From assembly GCF_014860165.1 (NCBI RefSeq), contig NZ_JACZKG010000018.1, forward strand, positions 38,535 through 102,534: DNA of 64,000 nt. Reading direction: 5' to 3'. The position numbers and the translations under genes are program-made. Below are positions 27,786 to 37,341 of this stretch, one piece after another; within the stretch, counting starts at the first letter, position 1, and every line of letters starts with the position of its first letter. Source of the stretch: Devosia sp. Its GTDB lineage: Bacteria > Pseudomonadota > Alphaproteobacteria > Rhizobiales > Devosiaceae. The notes beneath the pieces are model-generated. The model ran no database searches. It worked only from the letters and a program-made list of their open reading frames with translations, and was not told where the DNA came from.

Positions 27786-28517
27786 TCAGGTCCGGCCGTC
27801 GAGCGGGCCCACAGGGGAAAGTACGCCTGCCAGCGGCCTTGTAACGTCCTTCACAGGTGCACGATGCTTGTTGAAGTGACGTTCGACCCAGCTGCCGCCC
27901 CGTGAAATCAGCCAACAGAGGACGAAGTAGACAAGGAGTATGAAGCCATAGACCAGGAAAGCAGGACTTTTGCCCGTCGAGATGGTCGTCTGTTCGATAA
28001 TTACCTGTCCAGACCTGAAGAGTTCGTAGGCGCCCACGACCGCCCCGAGCGACGATGACTGCACCCAGGCCGTTATAAGGCTGATGTAAGGTGGAAGGAT
28101 CACCGGCATGGCCTGCGGGATGATGATCAGCAGCAGGCCCTTCCAACCACTCAAGCCGAACGCCCTGGCCGCTTCCAACTGTCCTGTAGGCACCGCTAGC
28201 AGCCCTGCGCGAATGACATGGGAGCCGTTTGCACCACCCCAAAGCGATACAGCAAGCGTTGCGGACCAGAAGGGATCCAGGGCGAGGCCAGTTCTCGGCA
28301 TCACGAAATAGATGAGAAACACCGTCACGATAAGCGGAACATCTCGAAGTATCTCGACCAGGAGTTGAAACGGACGCCTGACCAGCGGCGATCGGATAGA
28401 TAGTCCGACGGCGAACAGGATCGCGCAGAACGTCGCTCCCAATACGACGGCTAGGGAAAGTCGAAGGGTCGTCAGAAACCCGGCCAGTAAGAAGCCGCTG
28501 TACTCAAGAAGCAGCAT
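27786..28517 (-). CDS. polar amino-acid ABC transporter permease
   Basis: 243-aa inner-membrane permease of the His/Glu/Gln family, with about five transmembrane segments and the EAA loop EAARAFGLSGWKGLLLIIIP. It pairs with the permease encoded four bases upstream, with the ATPase at 30.2-30.9 kb and the binding protein at 29.3-30.1 kb. Transporters of this type import fructosyl-amino acids in frl-like and opine systems. The substrate cannot be read from sequence. Confidence 0.9.
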   Translation of the reverse strand: MLLLEYSGFLLAGFLTTLRLSLAVVLGATFCAILFAVGLSIRSPLVRRPFQLLVEILRDVPLIVTVFLIYFVMPRTGLALDPFWSATLAVSLWGGANGSHVIRAGLLAVPTGQLEAARAFGLSGWKGLLLIIIPQAMPVILPPYISLITAWVQSSSLGAVVGAYELFRSGQVIIEQTTISTGKSPAFLVYGFILLVYFVLCWLISRGGSWVERHFNKHRAPVKDVTRPLAGVLSPVGPLDGRT

Positions 28518-28520
28518 TGC

Positions 28521-29180
28521 TCACCTCCCCCCGTAAGGTCGGTCGAGCCGACGTTGCAGAACACTGCCGAGCCCGGAGACGGTAAACACGCACATCAGGT
28601 AGATCGCACAGATTGAAGCAAACATCTCGATCACCCGGAAGTCATAAGCCACACGCTCGACGGCAACGAATGTCAGCTCGACGAGGCCGATGGCTTGAAG
28701 GTATGCCGAATTCTTCACCGTGCTGACGATGGTGTTCATCATTGATGGCAGTGCGGAGCGCAGTGCTATTGGCAGGACGACGAACAGCGCATGATGCAAG
28801 CGTCCAAGACCGAGTGACCCCGATGCGTCGTTGACCCCGGTTGGAACCGACGCTAACCCGGCCCGAATGTTCTCTATATGGAAAGCGCTCGCCCAAATGC
28901 TGAGCGCTGCCACCCCTGACCAAAACACGGAAAGCTTTAGGCCGATGGCAGGGAAGCCGTAGAAAATGAAGAAGATCTGGACAAGATACGGAGTGCCACG
29001 GATGAACTCCACGTAGGCAGTCACCAGATATGATGCCGGCTTAAAGCCGCTGGAGCGGATTGTGGAACCGATCACGCCCACGCACAGCGAGAAAAAAATC
29101 GCAAGCGTACTAACGGCGATGGTTGTCTGTGCGCCCCTTAACAGGTCCGGTAAAGCACGGAGTATGTAATCAAAGTCCAT
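28521..29180 (-). CDS. polar amino-acid ABC transporter permease
   Basis: 219-aa permease, second half of the heterodimer, with an EAA-type loop DASGSLGLGRLHHALFVVLP and FIRGTPYLVQIFFIFYG, the classic amino-acid permease motif. I chose ATG 29180 (MDFDYILRALPDLLRG), the usual start. A longer frame from 29243 overlaps the stem-loop behind the binding-protein gene and is unlikely. The gene is separated from the binding protein by that stem-loop (29209-29238), which suggests uneven expression. Confidence 0.9.
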   Translation of the reverse strand: MDFDYILRALPDLLRGAQTTIAVSTLAIFFSLCVGVIGSTIRSSGFKPASYLVTAYVEFIRGTPYLVQIFFIFYGFPAIGLKLSVFWSGVAALSIWASAFHIENIRAGLASVPTGVNDASGSLGLGRLHHALFVVLPIALRSALPSMMNTIVSTVKNSAYLQAIGLVELTFVAVERVAYDFRVIEMFASICAIYLMCVFTVSGLGSVLQRRLDRPYGGR

Positions 29181-29208
29181 ATCTTCTGTTTCCACACATA
29201 AGCGAAAT

Positions 29209-29238
29209 CGTGTCCCGGCGGCCCTGCGCCGGGACACG
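29209..29238. promoter_or_regulatory. 12-bp perfect stem-loop between binding protein and permease genes
   Basis: CGTGTCCCGGCG, a six-base loop and CGCCGGGACACG form a perfect 12-bp stem. It sits just after the binding-protein stop and before the permease start on the transcript. There is no U-run, so it is more likely an mRNA-stabilising or partial-attenuation hairpin than a full terminator. It would raise the level of binding protein over permease. Confidence 0.65.
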
Positions 29239-29252
29239 ACCAAAGACTTAGC

Positions 29253-30107
29253 TTACTTCCGCATCTCGGCTTCCGGCGGTGCGTCGTTTTCGAAATTCTT
29301 GATCATCAGTTCGATGAGGCCTGGGTTGTCCACGAAGTTGGGCACGACGCCGGCGTGGAACTTGTCGGCCTTCATCTTCGCGATGGCTGCGTCCAGGAAC
29401 GCAAGCAATTCAGGCTGGTTCTTGCTAATGCCAATACCGTTGGCACCCAGGTCAAACCCCTCCTCCAGCACCCGCAACTCCGGATTGTTGGAAGCGATCG
29501 TAGCGATCACCTCACCGTCACCGGCGTACGCATCAGCGCGGCCTTGCAGCAACGACTGCAGGCTGTCGGCGGTAGTGTTCAACTGCATTACTTCGGTATC
29601 GGGCATGTTCGCTTCAAACCACCGCGCCTGGGAGCCGCCCTTGTTCCCCAGGACTGTCTTGCCGGCGAGATCTGCAAGAGTCTGTATCGGACTGTCCTTC
29701 GGAACCACGATGCTGCTGGTACCCCAGTAATAGCTGTGGGTGAAATCGACCACTTCCGCGCGGGTCTGGGTCTTTCCCAGGGTGGCTAGGACGAGGTCGA
29801 TCTTGTCCGCCTCCAGTGAGGGGATTCGAGCCTCGCTCGTCACACACGTCAGTTCCGCCTTGTCAGGCGAGCCGAAGGCGTAGACGGCGATCTGCTTTGC
29901 CATCTCCACTTCGATGCCGATAGGCTGGCCATCCGGACCGGAGAAGCCGAACGGAGGGGTGTCGCACTTGACGCCGATACGGAGGACGCCAGCGTCCTGG
30001 ATATCCTGTGGCAGCGGCGGGAGCTCTTGGGCCTGGACCCAAATACTCTGCGAAAGCAGGGCGGCGGCAATCACGCAAAAGGCGGATGCAGTCTTAGTAA
30101 GTTTCAT
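29253..30107 (-). CDS. amino-acid ABC transporter substrate-binding protein
   Basis: 284-aa periplasmic binding protein of family 3 (SBP_bac_3). A Sec signal peptide spans about 1-26 with cleavage near VQA-QELPP. The mature part has VLRIGVKCDTPPFGFSGPDG and PIGIEVEMAKQIAVYAFG, typical of polar amino-acid binders. It delivers the substrate to the two permeases. In the frl/soc-type hypothesis it binds a fructosyl-amino acid; free amino acids such as aspartate are the alternative. Confidence 0.92.
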   Translation of the reverse strand: MKLTKTASAFCVIAAALLSQSIWVQAQELPPLPQDIQDAGVLRIGVKCDTPPFGFSGPDGQPIGIEVEMAKQIAVYAFGSPDKAELTCVTSEARIPSLEADKIDLVLATLGKTQTRAEVVDFTHSYYWGTSSIVVPKDSPIQTLADLAGKTVLGNKGGSQARWFEANMPDTEVMQLNTTADSLQSLLQGRADAYAGDGEVIATIASNNPELRVLEEGFDLGANGIGISKNQPELLAFLDAAIAKMKADKFHAGVVPNFVDNPGLIELMIKNFENDAPPEAEMRK

Positions 30108-30185
30108 GTCCCATTCCCTTGTTATGCGTCGTCGTCGACGCTCCTTTCTTCGCCCAGCGACTTGGTAGTCCTAAGCAGAAGCTCC

Positions 30186-30935
30186 TCAATGAAGGATCTG
30201 CCGAAGGAATTTCCTGGTGCGCTCCTCCTCGGGTGTGTCGAAGAACTTGTTAGGTGGCGCGATCTCCACGATCTTGCCTTCGTCCATGAAGACGACGCGA
30301 TCTGCCACCTGTCGCGCGAAGCCCATCTCGTGGGTCACGCAAATCATTGTCATGCCGTCGGCCGCGAGCTGGGCCATGGTATCGAGAACCTCTCTCACGA
30401 GCTCCGGATCCAAGGCCGATGTCGGCTCGTCGAAAAGCATCACTTTCGGGTTCATGCAAAGGGATCGAGCAATCGCCACGCGCTGCTGCTGACCGCCGGA
30501 AAGCTGGCTCGGATAGAAGTTAGCCTTCTCCGGAATGCGAACCCGCTCGAGGTAGCGCATCGCCAGCTCTTCGGCCTCCTTCCGCTCGATGCCCTTCACC
30601 CACCTCGGCGCGATCGTGCAGTTCTCGAGGATCGTCAGGTGGGGATACAGGTTGAAGTTCTGGAAGACCATTCCAACCTGCTGACGCACACGGCTTATGT
30701 TTTTCCGGTTGTCGTTGAGCTCGATCCCGTTGACCTGAATCTCGCCCGTCTGATGCTTTTCCAGCCGGTTGATGCACCGGATCATCGTGGACTTGCCGGA
30801 GCCAGACGGCCCGCAGACGACGATCTTCTCACCTTCCGAGACGCTGACACTGACGTCGTTCAGCACGTGCAGGGACCCGAACCACTTGTTTACGCCGCTC
30901 AGCTGAACATAAGGCCCGGAATTCACATCGGTCAT
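30186..30935 (-). CDS. amino-acid ABC transporter ATP-binding protein
   Basis: 249-aa ATPase of the polar amino-acid class. Walker [10 protein letters not shown] (42-50), signature [15 protein letters not shown], Walker [15 protein letters not shown] and a switch histidine in [10 protein letters not shown] are all present. It is the first gene of the minus-strand transporter operon, divergent from the GntR regulator at 31.1 kb. Its start lies at the edge of the shared control region (30936-31089). Confidence 0.95.
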   Translation of the reverse strand: MTDVNSGPYVQLSGVNKWFGSLHVLNDVSVSVSEGEKIVVCGPSGSGKSTMIRCINRLEKHQTGEIQVNGIELNDNRKNISRVRQQVGMVFQNFNLYPHLTILENCTIAPRWVKGIERKEAEELAMRYLERVRIPEKANFYPSQLSGGQQQRVAIARSLCMNPKVMLFDEPTSALDPELVREVLDTMAQLAADGMTMICVTHEMGFARQVADRVVFMDEGKIVEIAPPNKFFDTPEEERTRKFLRQILH

Positions 30936-31000
30936 GAACTACCCCCAACACTGTCCCGCCTCATGTCGGACGGTCGTGGTCTACTACTGGATTACTCCAA

Positions 31001-31065
31001 GGCTATATCAATGTCGTTTTCCCTTGCAACATCTTTTTGCGCGAGCGTCGGATAAAGGTATATCT
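31001..31065. promoter_or_regulatory. candidate GntR/UTRA operator in divergent promoter
   Basis: The 154-bp gap between the divergent ATPase and gntR genes holds two similar AT-rich words, GGCTATATCA (31001-31010) and AGGTATATCT (31056-31065). The second is a near-palindrome and resembles GGTATA-type operators of UTRA regulators. The evidence is weak, but the position fits autoregulation and control of the transporter operon. Confidence 0.3.
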
Positions 31066-31089
31066 GGAGAGTGTTCGCTGGAGCCGTCT

Positions 31090-31839
31090 ATGATCGAGAA
31101 GCAGTCCAAGGTACCCGTATATCTACAGGTTCAACGCTTCATCGAGGATCTGATCGAGGGTGCCGACTACGGCCCCGGGGACCACATTCCATCGGAGCGG
31201 GCGTTGGCGGATCAGCTCGACGTCAACAGGCTCACGGTTAGAAAAGCCATCGATCGGCTGGTCTCCCATGGCCGGCTTGAGCGGAACAGCACCAACGGAA
31301 CCAGGATCCCCGAACCCCGGCTCAACCGACATGTCGAGCCCAGCCCAAATTTCGGCAGCCTCACCCGGGCAATCCAGCTGAACGGAGGCAAGCCCAGCAG
31401 CAAGCTCCTGCATTTCGAGCTCGCGAAGGCAAAGGACTCGATCGCCAGCAACCTGGCCATCCCGGTCGACGACGATATACTGGTCATCCGTCGGCTATGG
31501 CGCGTTGACGACGTGCCGATCATCATAGAGACGAGTTACATCCCTGCAGCTACCGTTCCAGGTCTCGGCGCCGAGGATCTGATCGCAGGCCAGTCACTGT
31601 ACGAGATACTACGTGAGCGCTATGGCATCGTCGCGGCGACGAGCAATAGGACCATCTCAGTACACGTCCCGACGAGTTTCGAAGAGGCGACACTTATGCT
31701 GCCTCCGCACTCTTCGACGCTGCTGATGAGGCTGATTGTCGAGGATGCAAACCGGCGTCCTATCGAATACGTGCGTTCCGTGAACCATCCGGTCCATGTG
31801 AACTTCCAGACGGCGCCGCAGGCTTCGGACAAGTCCTGA
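31090..31839 (+). CDS. GntR-family (UTRA) regulator, FrlR/FraR-like
   Basis: 249-aa regulator with an N-terminal winged HTH (about 5-70; PSERALADQLDVNRLTVRKA) and a UTRA effector domain (about 90-240; RRLWRVDDVPIIIETSYIPA). FrlR and FraR, the regulators of fructoselysine and fructose-asparagine operons, belong to this class and sense phosphorylated sugars. It is divergent from the ABC operon and upstream of the chemoreceptor and deglycase genes. I chose ATG 31090; the frame extends upstream without coding character. Confidence 0.85.
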   Translation: MIEKQSKVPVYLQVQRFIEDLIEGADYGPGDHIPSERALADQLDVNRLTVRKAIDRLVSHGRLERNSTNGTRIPEPRLNRHVEPSPNFGSLTRAIQLNGGKPSSKLLHFELAKAKDSIASNLAIPVDDDILVIRRLWRVDDVPIIIETSYIPAATVPGLGAEDLIAGQSLYEILRERYGIVAATSNRTISVHVPTSFEEATLMLPPHSSTLLMRLIVEDANRRPIEYVRSVNHPVHVNFQTAPQASDKS

Positions 31840-32349
31840 CGCACCAACGCCACGTCGCGTCGAACGTTAGATAGAGCCCCTCATACTCTGGTCTCTCCGC
31901 ACCAAATTCGCCACTTGGGCGCGCGATCAGTTGCGCGCCGTCGTTCCACGAGCGGGCATTATTGAATCGGAAAGACATTCCGTCCAGTATGTGACAAAAT
32001 GTCTATTCGATGGAGAAGATGCATGCGAGCGTACGAGTGGATCGTCCATTCAATGGCCGCGCCGGAAGGCAGGCGCGACCCGGCGTGTGTCCGTCCCTTA
32101 TCGGAATCAGCTCCGCTTCCTCACTGTGACGAGTGAGGTGTCGGCCGGCGGGCGTCCAAACCTCCCTGGTCGTCCCGCCGGCTTCGACCCAGACGACCAA
32201 AGTTGGCGTTCCCAGAAAAATCAACGCCCGCGCGTCTCCGGCCGACGCGACGTCCCCTGTTTGAATGGGTTTGATCGTCCGACAGGTCGGGCCGCGGCAC
32301 AGTCGTACACGGGTAACTGAACAACCAGCATTTGCTACGAAGGACAGAC
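31840..32349. other. 510-bp gap between gntR and the chemoreceptor, no gene seen
   Basis: Both strands have open frames here (for example 31931-32320), but they are Arg/Ser-rich with no recognisable motif or good start, so I see no real gene. The end of the gap should contain the chemoreceptor promoter; a GAAGGACAG ribosome site lies just before 32350. Confidence 0.5.
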
Positions 32350-34368
32350 ATGCGCAAGTTCGCGGGACTTCTCCGGAACATCAAGATGACCACCGCGATC
32401 GTCGTGCTGGTCATCCTATCCATTACCGGCTCGATCGCCGCGGTTTCAACGGCCATCTACCTTAACCTTCATCGACAGGCATTCGAGGTCGGCAAGCAGC
32501 AACAGGGCACCAATCTCAGCGTAGCTGCGACGATTCTCGAACGCCGACTTACCGGTTCCGTCTTGAGTTGGACCGAAGGGGGAGATCTCGAGGCGTTTGT
32601 CACCTGGAGTTCCGACCTCCCGCCGTTCGAAGACACCGAGATGATCGATTCCGTAACGCGCGTAACCAGGCAGGACGCCACCATCTACGCCGTGGACGCA
32701 GCCACTGGGAGCCTGGTTAGCAAAACTACCAGCCTCACATCGTCATCCGGCGCGAGACTTACAGAAGTCCCGCTCGATCCGACAAGCGCACCGTTCGCAT
32801 CGCTGATGGCAGGCACTCGTTTCGTAGGTGAAGTCGATCTCGACGGACGAAATTTCTTCGGTGCCTTTCAGCCGATACAGAAGAAGAGCGGAGAGCTGTT
32901 GGGAGCGCTCTTCGTCGGCACCCCCATTGCGAGCGTCGAGGCTTCGGCCAATGGGATCGTGGTACCAATCGCGACTGTCGGCGGTGGAGTGACCGTGGTT
33001 CTGATCGCAGTCGGCCTGATGCTTGCGCGGCTGATAACCCGACCGATCCCGCTACTCGCGAAATCGATGAGCCAGATCGCTAAAGGGGACTACGCGATCG
33101 ACGTCCCATACACGCGAACCGGCAACGAAGTCGGCGAGATGGCACGGGCCGTGGAAGTCTTCCGCGAGAACGGTCTGCGTGTCAGCCAGATGATCCAGGC
33201 CGAGGAGGCCAGGCTCATCTCTGACCAGGAAGATCGCAAGGTCATGATGGTTGAGCTGCAGAAGGCGTTCGGACAAGTGGTCGAAGCCGCCGCCGCCGGC
33301 AATTTCAAACGCCAGGTGACGATCGAGTTTCCGGACCCGGAACTCAACGGGTTGGCAAGTAGCGTGAACGGTCTTGTGTCGACCTTCGACCGAAGTGTCA
33401 GCGAGATCGGTCGAGTGCTGGGAGGTATTGCGAACACCGACCTGACCTTGCGCATGTCTGGCGAATATGACGGTGCGTTCGCCCAACTCAAGAACGACGT
33501 CAACGCGGTCGCGGAACGCCTGACCGAAGTCGTCGGTAGACTGCGCAGCACGTCAGGATCACTGAAGATCGCCACCAGCGAGATCCTTGCAGGCTCCAAC
33601 GACCTGTCGGACCGAACCGTGAAGCAGGCCAGCACGATCGAAGAAACCTCCGCTGCAATGGAACAGCTCGCCAGAACCGTCCAGGAGAATTCGGTGCAGG
33701 CCCACGACGCCAACGAGATGTCCAAAGCGGTGAGCCGGACAGCCGAGGACGGGGGCGCGGTGATGGAAGAGGCGACGCGGGCCATGGAGAAAATCTCTTC
33801 GTCCTCCAACCGCATATCCAACATTATCGGCATGATCGACGACATCGCATTCCAGACCAACCTCCTCGCGTTGAATGCCTCCGTCGAGGCGGCCAGGGCC
33901 GGTGATGCCGGTAAAGGCTTCGCTGTGGTGGCAGTCGAGGTTCGCCGCCTGGCACAATCGGCGGCCCAGGCTTCGGCGGAGGTCAAGAACCTGGTCGACG
34001 AAAGCCTGCAGGACGTCGCCACTGGCGGGAAGCTCGTACTAGAAGCAGCGGGCAAGCTGACGTCGATGCGGGATGGTGCCAGATCGACCTCTGACCAGAT
34101 GGAACGCATTGCCAAGAACAGCCGCAGCCAGGCGTCAGCAATAGATGAAATCTCGGCCGCCGTGCGACAGCTCGACCTCATGACCCAGCACAATGTGGCG
34201 CTGGTTGAAGAGACCAGCGCGGCGATCGAGCAGACAGAGGCCCAAGCGACGGAGCTCGACCGCATCGTCGACGTATTCCGCATCGCCGAAACGGAACCAC
34301 GGCCGACTGAGGTTCGCGGGGCCCGCGTCTTGCAGCTGCAACTGTCGAAAATGAAGACAGCGATATAG
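32350..34368 (+). CDS. methyl-accepting chemotaxis protein
   Basis: 672-aa chemoreceptor. Transmembrane helix 1 is at about 13-37, followed by a periplasmic Cache-like ligand domain (about 38-200), transmembrane helix 2 at about 205-228, and HAMP regions (about 228-280 and possibly 315-395). The cytoplasmic signalling domain contains the hairpin tip DIAFQTNLLALNASVEAARA then GDAGKGFAVVA. The C-terminal CheR/CheB pentapeptide is absent. Placed inside a catabolic cargo, it likely senses the imported compound. The start at 32350 has GAAGGACAG upstream. Confidence 0.93.
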   Translation: MRKFAGLLRNIKMTTAIVVLVILSITGSIAAVSTAIYLNLHRQAFEVGKQQQGTNLSVAATILERRLTGSVLSWTEGGDLEAFVTWSSDLPPFEDTEMIDSVTRVTRQDATIYAVDAATGSLVSKTTSLTSSSGARLTEVPLDPTSAPFASLMAGTRFVGEVDLDGRNFFGAFQPIQKKSGELLGALFVGTPIASVEASANGIVVPIATVGGGVTVVLIAVGLMLARLITRPIPLLAKSMSQIAKGDYAIDVPYTRTGNEVGEMARAVEVFRENGLRVSQMIQAEEARLISDQEDRKVMMVELQKAFGQVVEAAAAGNFKRQVTIEFPDPELNGLASSVNGLVSTFDRSVSEIGRVLGGIANTDLTLRMSGEYDGAFAQLKNDVNAVAERLTEVVGRLRSTSGSLKIATSEILAGSNDLSDRTVKQASTIEETSAAMEQLARTVQENSVQAHDANEMSKAVSRTAEDGGAVMEEATRAMEKISSSSNRISNIIGMIDDIAFQTNLLALNASVEAARAGDAGKGFAVVAVEVRRLAQSAAQASAEVKNLVDESLQDVATGGKLVLEAAGKLTSMRDGARSTSDQMERIAKNSRSQASAIDEISAAVRQLDLMTQHNVALVEETSAAIEQTEAQATELDRIVDVFRIAETEPRPTEVRGARVLQLQLSKMKTAI

Positions 34369-34659
34369 CTGGCAACTTCGGACGGCAAACCGAGTCGTTG
34401 GACATTGGTGTAGACCGGAGACGCTTCGAGCGCCTCCGGTCGCATACTTTTGTGACTCTGGCACGCGGGTTCGGAACGGCTCAAAGTGTGAGCCTTAATC
34501 CGGACTTGGAGCGTCCAGAAGGCACCGCTGGCGCCGCAAGGAACCGTTCACTGCCTTCGGCCCTACCAAGATTTCGGGTTGACCCTCTATGCATTGGAGT
34601 ATACCAACAGCCCCGGTTCAACTCAGGCCGGACAGTCCGGAAGATTAGGGGAAACATCT

Positions 34660-35640
34660 ATGACTTCGACCATCGAAGCGGCGATCGGAGCTGCAATTGC
34701 CGCCATCGAAGCGCGCGGCAAGCCGGCCAACGTGTATTTCGTTGCTTTGGGCGGTTCATTCTCACAAATGAACGCCGCCAAGTACGCCATGGAACGCGAA
34801 GCGAAAACTATCGCTGCTGACGCCTACAGTTCGGCAGAGTTCATCGCACGCAACTCGCCTCGCCTCGGAAGCTCAAGCGTCGTTGTGTTGTGCTCCAAGT
34901 CAGGGGACACGCCCGAGACCGTCGCCGCAGCCCGCCATGCCAAGGAAAAGGGCGCGTATACGATCGGGCTTACGATCAAGGGCGATTCACCCTTGGCCCA
35001 GGCCGTCGATACACGTGTCGATTACGATGCCACCCCCGACGCCGGTTCGGCGGACATCCCTTCGGCGATCGTGCTACGCATTGCCTTCGGCATTCTCGCG
35101 GCTTTCGAGGCCAACCCGAAGCTCAGTGCTCTTAACGAGGGCCTGGCCAAGCTTCCCGGCGTCGTTGCGGCCGAACACGCTAAGCATCGGCAAGCAACAC
35201 TCGATTGGGCTCAGCAGCGCAAGCGGGAGCCGGTGATGTACACGATGGCTAGCGGGTCGAACTATGGGGTAGCCTACCTTTGGGCGTGCTGCATCCTGCA
35301 GGAGATGCAGTGGATTCACTCACAAGCCATTCACTCCGGCGAGTATTTCCACGGTCCGTTCGAGATCACTGACTCCGATATACCGTTCGTGGTCCTGAAG
35401 GGCCTCGGGAACTGTCGTCAAATGGACCAGCGGGCGGTCAATTTCGCAGGGAAGTTCAGCGAGAAGGTTCTTGAGCTGGACGCCCAGGACTTCGATTTCG
35501 AGGGCATCGACGAAGGTGTTCGCGAATATCTCACTCCCTTCGTCTTCCTCCCTTTGCTCCGGACTTACGCCGTAGCGCTTTCGGAAGCACGCGGCCATCC
35601 GCTGACGGTACGCCGCTACATGTGGAAGATGGACTACTGA
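34660..35640 (+). CDS. SIS-domain deglycase, FrlB/FraB-like
   Basis: 326-aa protein with two SIS domains. The first has YFVALGGSFSQMNAAKYAME and VVLCSKSGDTPETVAAARHA; the second has YTMASGSNYGVAY and AIHSGEYFHGPFEI, close to FrlB and FraB. These enzymes split 6-phosphofructosyl-amino acids into glucose-6-phosphate and the free amino acid. It stands directly before aspA, which fits a product of aspartate. A glucosamine-6-phosphate deaminase-type role is a less likely alternative. ATG 34660 is preceded by AGGGGAAA. Confidence 0.85.
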   Translation: MTSTIEAAIGAAIAAIEARGKPANVYFVALGGSFSQMNAAKYAMEREAKTIAADAYSSAEFIARNSPRLGSSSVVVLCSKSGDTPETVAAARHAKEKGAYTIGLTIKGDSPLAQAVDTRVDYDATPDAGSADIPSAIVLRIAFGILAAFEANPKLSALNEGLAKLPGVVAAEHAKHRQATLDWAQQRKREPVMYTMASGSNYGVAYLWACCILQEMQWIHSQAIHSGEYFHGPFEITDSDIPFVVLKGLGNCRQMDQRAVNFAGKFSEKVLELDAQDFDFEGIDEGVREYLTPFVFLPLLRTYAVALSEARGHPLTVRRYMWKMDY

Positions 35641-35797
35641 CGACCGTACTGCGGTCTCGCATCGAGGTTGCCTGTGCTGGAGCCTTGCCTCGCACAGGCA
35701 ACTAATCGCCCTGCTCTCCCGGCGTGAATCTCGTCGCCACACCACGGCAGAGACCTCGCCGGCGACACCACCACCTGGGTCCCTAGGAAGTCTAGCC

Positions 35798-37249
35798 ATG
35801 GCACACCGTACAGAACCGCGGCGTCCAACTCGGGTAGAGCACGACTCGTTGGGCGACGTAGAAGTGCCACTGCACTCTTACTATGGTGCCCAGACCGCCC
35901 GGGCGCTCGAGAACTTCCGGATTTCCGATATTCCGATCGGCCATTTCCCGGTCTTCATCCGATCCCTGGCCATGATCAAAATGGCGGCCGCTCGCGCGAA
36001 CCGGCGTATCGGCGACCTGCCCCAAGACAAGTGCGATGCCATCGTTCAGGCCTGCCAGGATATCGTCAACGGCGGCTTGAGCGATCAATTCGTGCTCGAC
36101 GTTTTCCAGGGTGGGGCTGGGACGTCGACCAACATGAACATGAACGAGGTGATCGCAAACCGGGCTTTGGAATACTTGGGCCGGAGTAAGGGGGAATACG
36201 AATACCTCCACCCGAACAACGACGTGAACCTCTCCCAGTCGACCAACGACGTGTATCCGACAGCCATCCGCCTTGCGGTTCGCTTCGCCTATGTCGAACT
36301 CTCCCGCGCTCTGGTCCGTCTGGCTCGAGCGTTCGAACGGAAAGCTGATGAATTCGCCAGCGTCGTCAAGCTCGGGCGGACCCAGCTCCAAGACGCTGTC
36401 CCCATGACTCTCGGGCAAGAGTTCATGGCATTTGCGGTTACTTTGCACGAAGACGTCGCCCGCCTCGACGAGGCCGCGGCACTTTTGATGGAAGTCAATC
36501 TTGGCGGCACGGCGATAGGAACAGGCATCACTGCGGATCCTGCCTACGCGGCAACGGTGATCGAGGAGTTGAGTGCACTGGCTGGCCTGAAGGTCGTCGG
36601 CGCCGCCAATCTGGTGGAGGCCTGCTGGGATACCGGCGTCTTCGTGCTCTTTTCGGGAACCCTCAAGAGGACTGCCGTCAAGCTGTCCAAGATCTCCAAC
36701 GACCTGCGTCTCCTCTCCAGCGGACCGCGCGGTGGCTTCGGCGAGATCAACCTCCCTCATATGCAGCCGGGATCGTCGATCATGCCCGGGAAGGTGAACC
36801 CAGTTATACCCGAAATGGTCAACCAGGTCGCCTTTCAGGTCATCGGGTCCGACCTCGTGGTGACGCTCGCGGCCGAAGCGGGCCAGTTGCAACTGAATGC
36901 GATGGAGCCGGTCATCGTCTTCAATCTACTTCAGTCTATCTCGCTCATGGCCAACGCGGTGAATACCCTCACCGACAGGTGCATCGTCGGTATCACCGCC
37001 AATCCGGAGAACTGCCTGCGCCACCTGGAGTCGAGTACCGCACTGGCCACGGCACTAACCTCCCTGCTCGGGTACGAGGAATCTGCGCTGTTGGCGCACG
37101 AGATACTGTCGACGGGCAAGACCATGCGGCAACTGCTGGACGAACGGGCAGGTCTTTCGCCCGAATTGGTCGAGCAGGCGCTCGACACTTTTGCGATGAC
37201 CAGACCATCGCGGCTGCGGCCGAAGGCCAGGACCACCGCACCAAGATGA
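35798..37249 (+). CDS. aspA: aspartate ammonia-lyase (AspA)
   Basis: 483-aa member of the fumarase/aspartase superfamily that removes ammonia from L-aspartate to give fumarate. It carries the substrate region FQGGAGTSTNMNMNEVIANR, NNDVNLSQSTNDVYPTA, and the signature GSSIMPGKVNPVIPE, where the 'VIPE' end is typical of AspA rather than FumC. It follows the deglycase gene and precedes an MmgE/PrpD gene. A related C-N lyase acting on an N-substituted aspartate is possible. The C-terminal tail RPSRLRPKARTTAPR is basic and unusual. Confidence 0.88.
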   Translation: MAHRTEPRRPTRVEHDSLGDVEVPLHSYYGAQTARALENFRISDIPIGHFPVFIRSLAMIKMAAARANRRIGDLPQDKCDAIVQACQDIVNGGLSDQFVLDVFQGGAGTSTNMNMNEVIANRALEYLGRSKGEYEYLHPNNDVNLSQSTNDVYPTAIRLAVRFAYVELSRALVRLARAFERKADEFASVVKLGRTQLQDAVPMTLGQEFMAFAVTLHEDVARLDEAAALLMEVNLGGTAIGTGITADPAYAATVIEELSALAGLKVVGAANLVEACWDTGVFVLFSGTLKRTAVKLSKISNDLRLLSSGPRGGFGEINLPHMQPGSSIMPGKVNPVIPEMVNQVAFQVIGSDLVVTLAAEAGQLQLNAMEPVIVFNLLQSISLMANAVNTLTDRCIVGITANPENCLRHLESSTALATALTSLLGYEESALLAHEILSTGKTMRQLLDERAGLSPELVEQALDTFAMTRPSRLRPKARTTAPR

Positions 37250-37341
37250 CCAAACTTCGCGTGTCCTTCCGAACTTCGTGAACTGGATTCGCCGGATCCG
37301 CGCCCAACACCCAGTCGTCCTACAGCTCAAGGTTTAGCCCC

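Noticed and set aside
31931..32320. 130-codon frame between gntR and the chemoreceptor
   Set aside because: Arg/Pro-rich, no ribosome site or family features, and both strands are open in this GC-rich gap.
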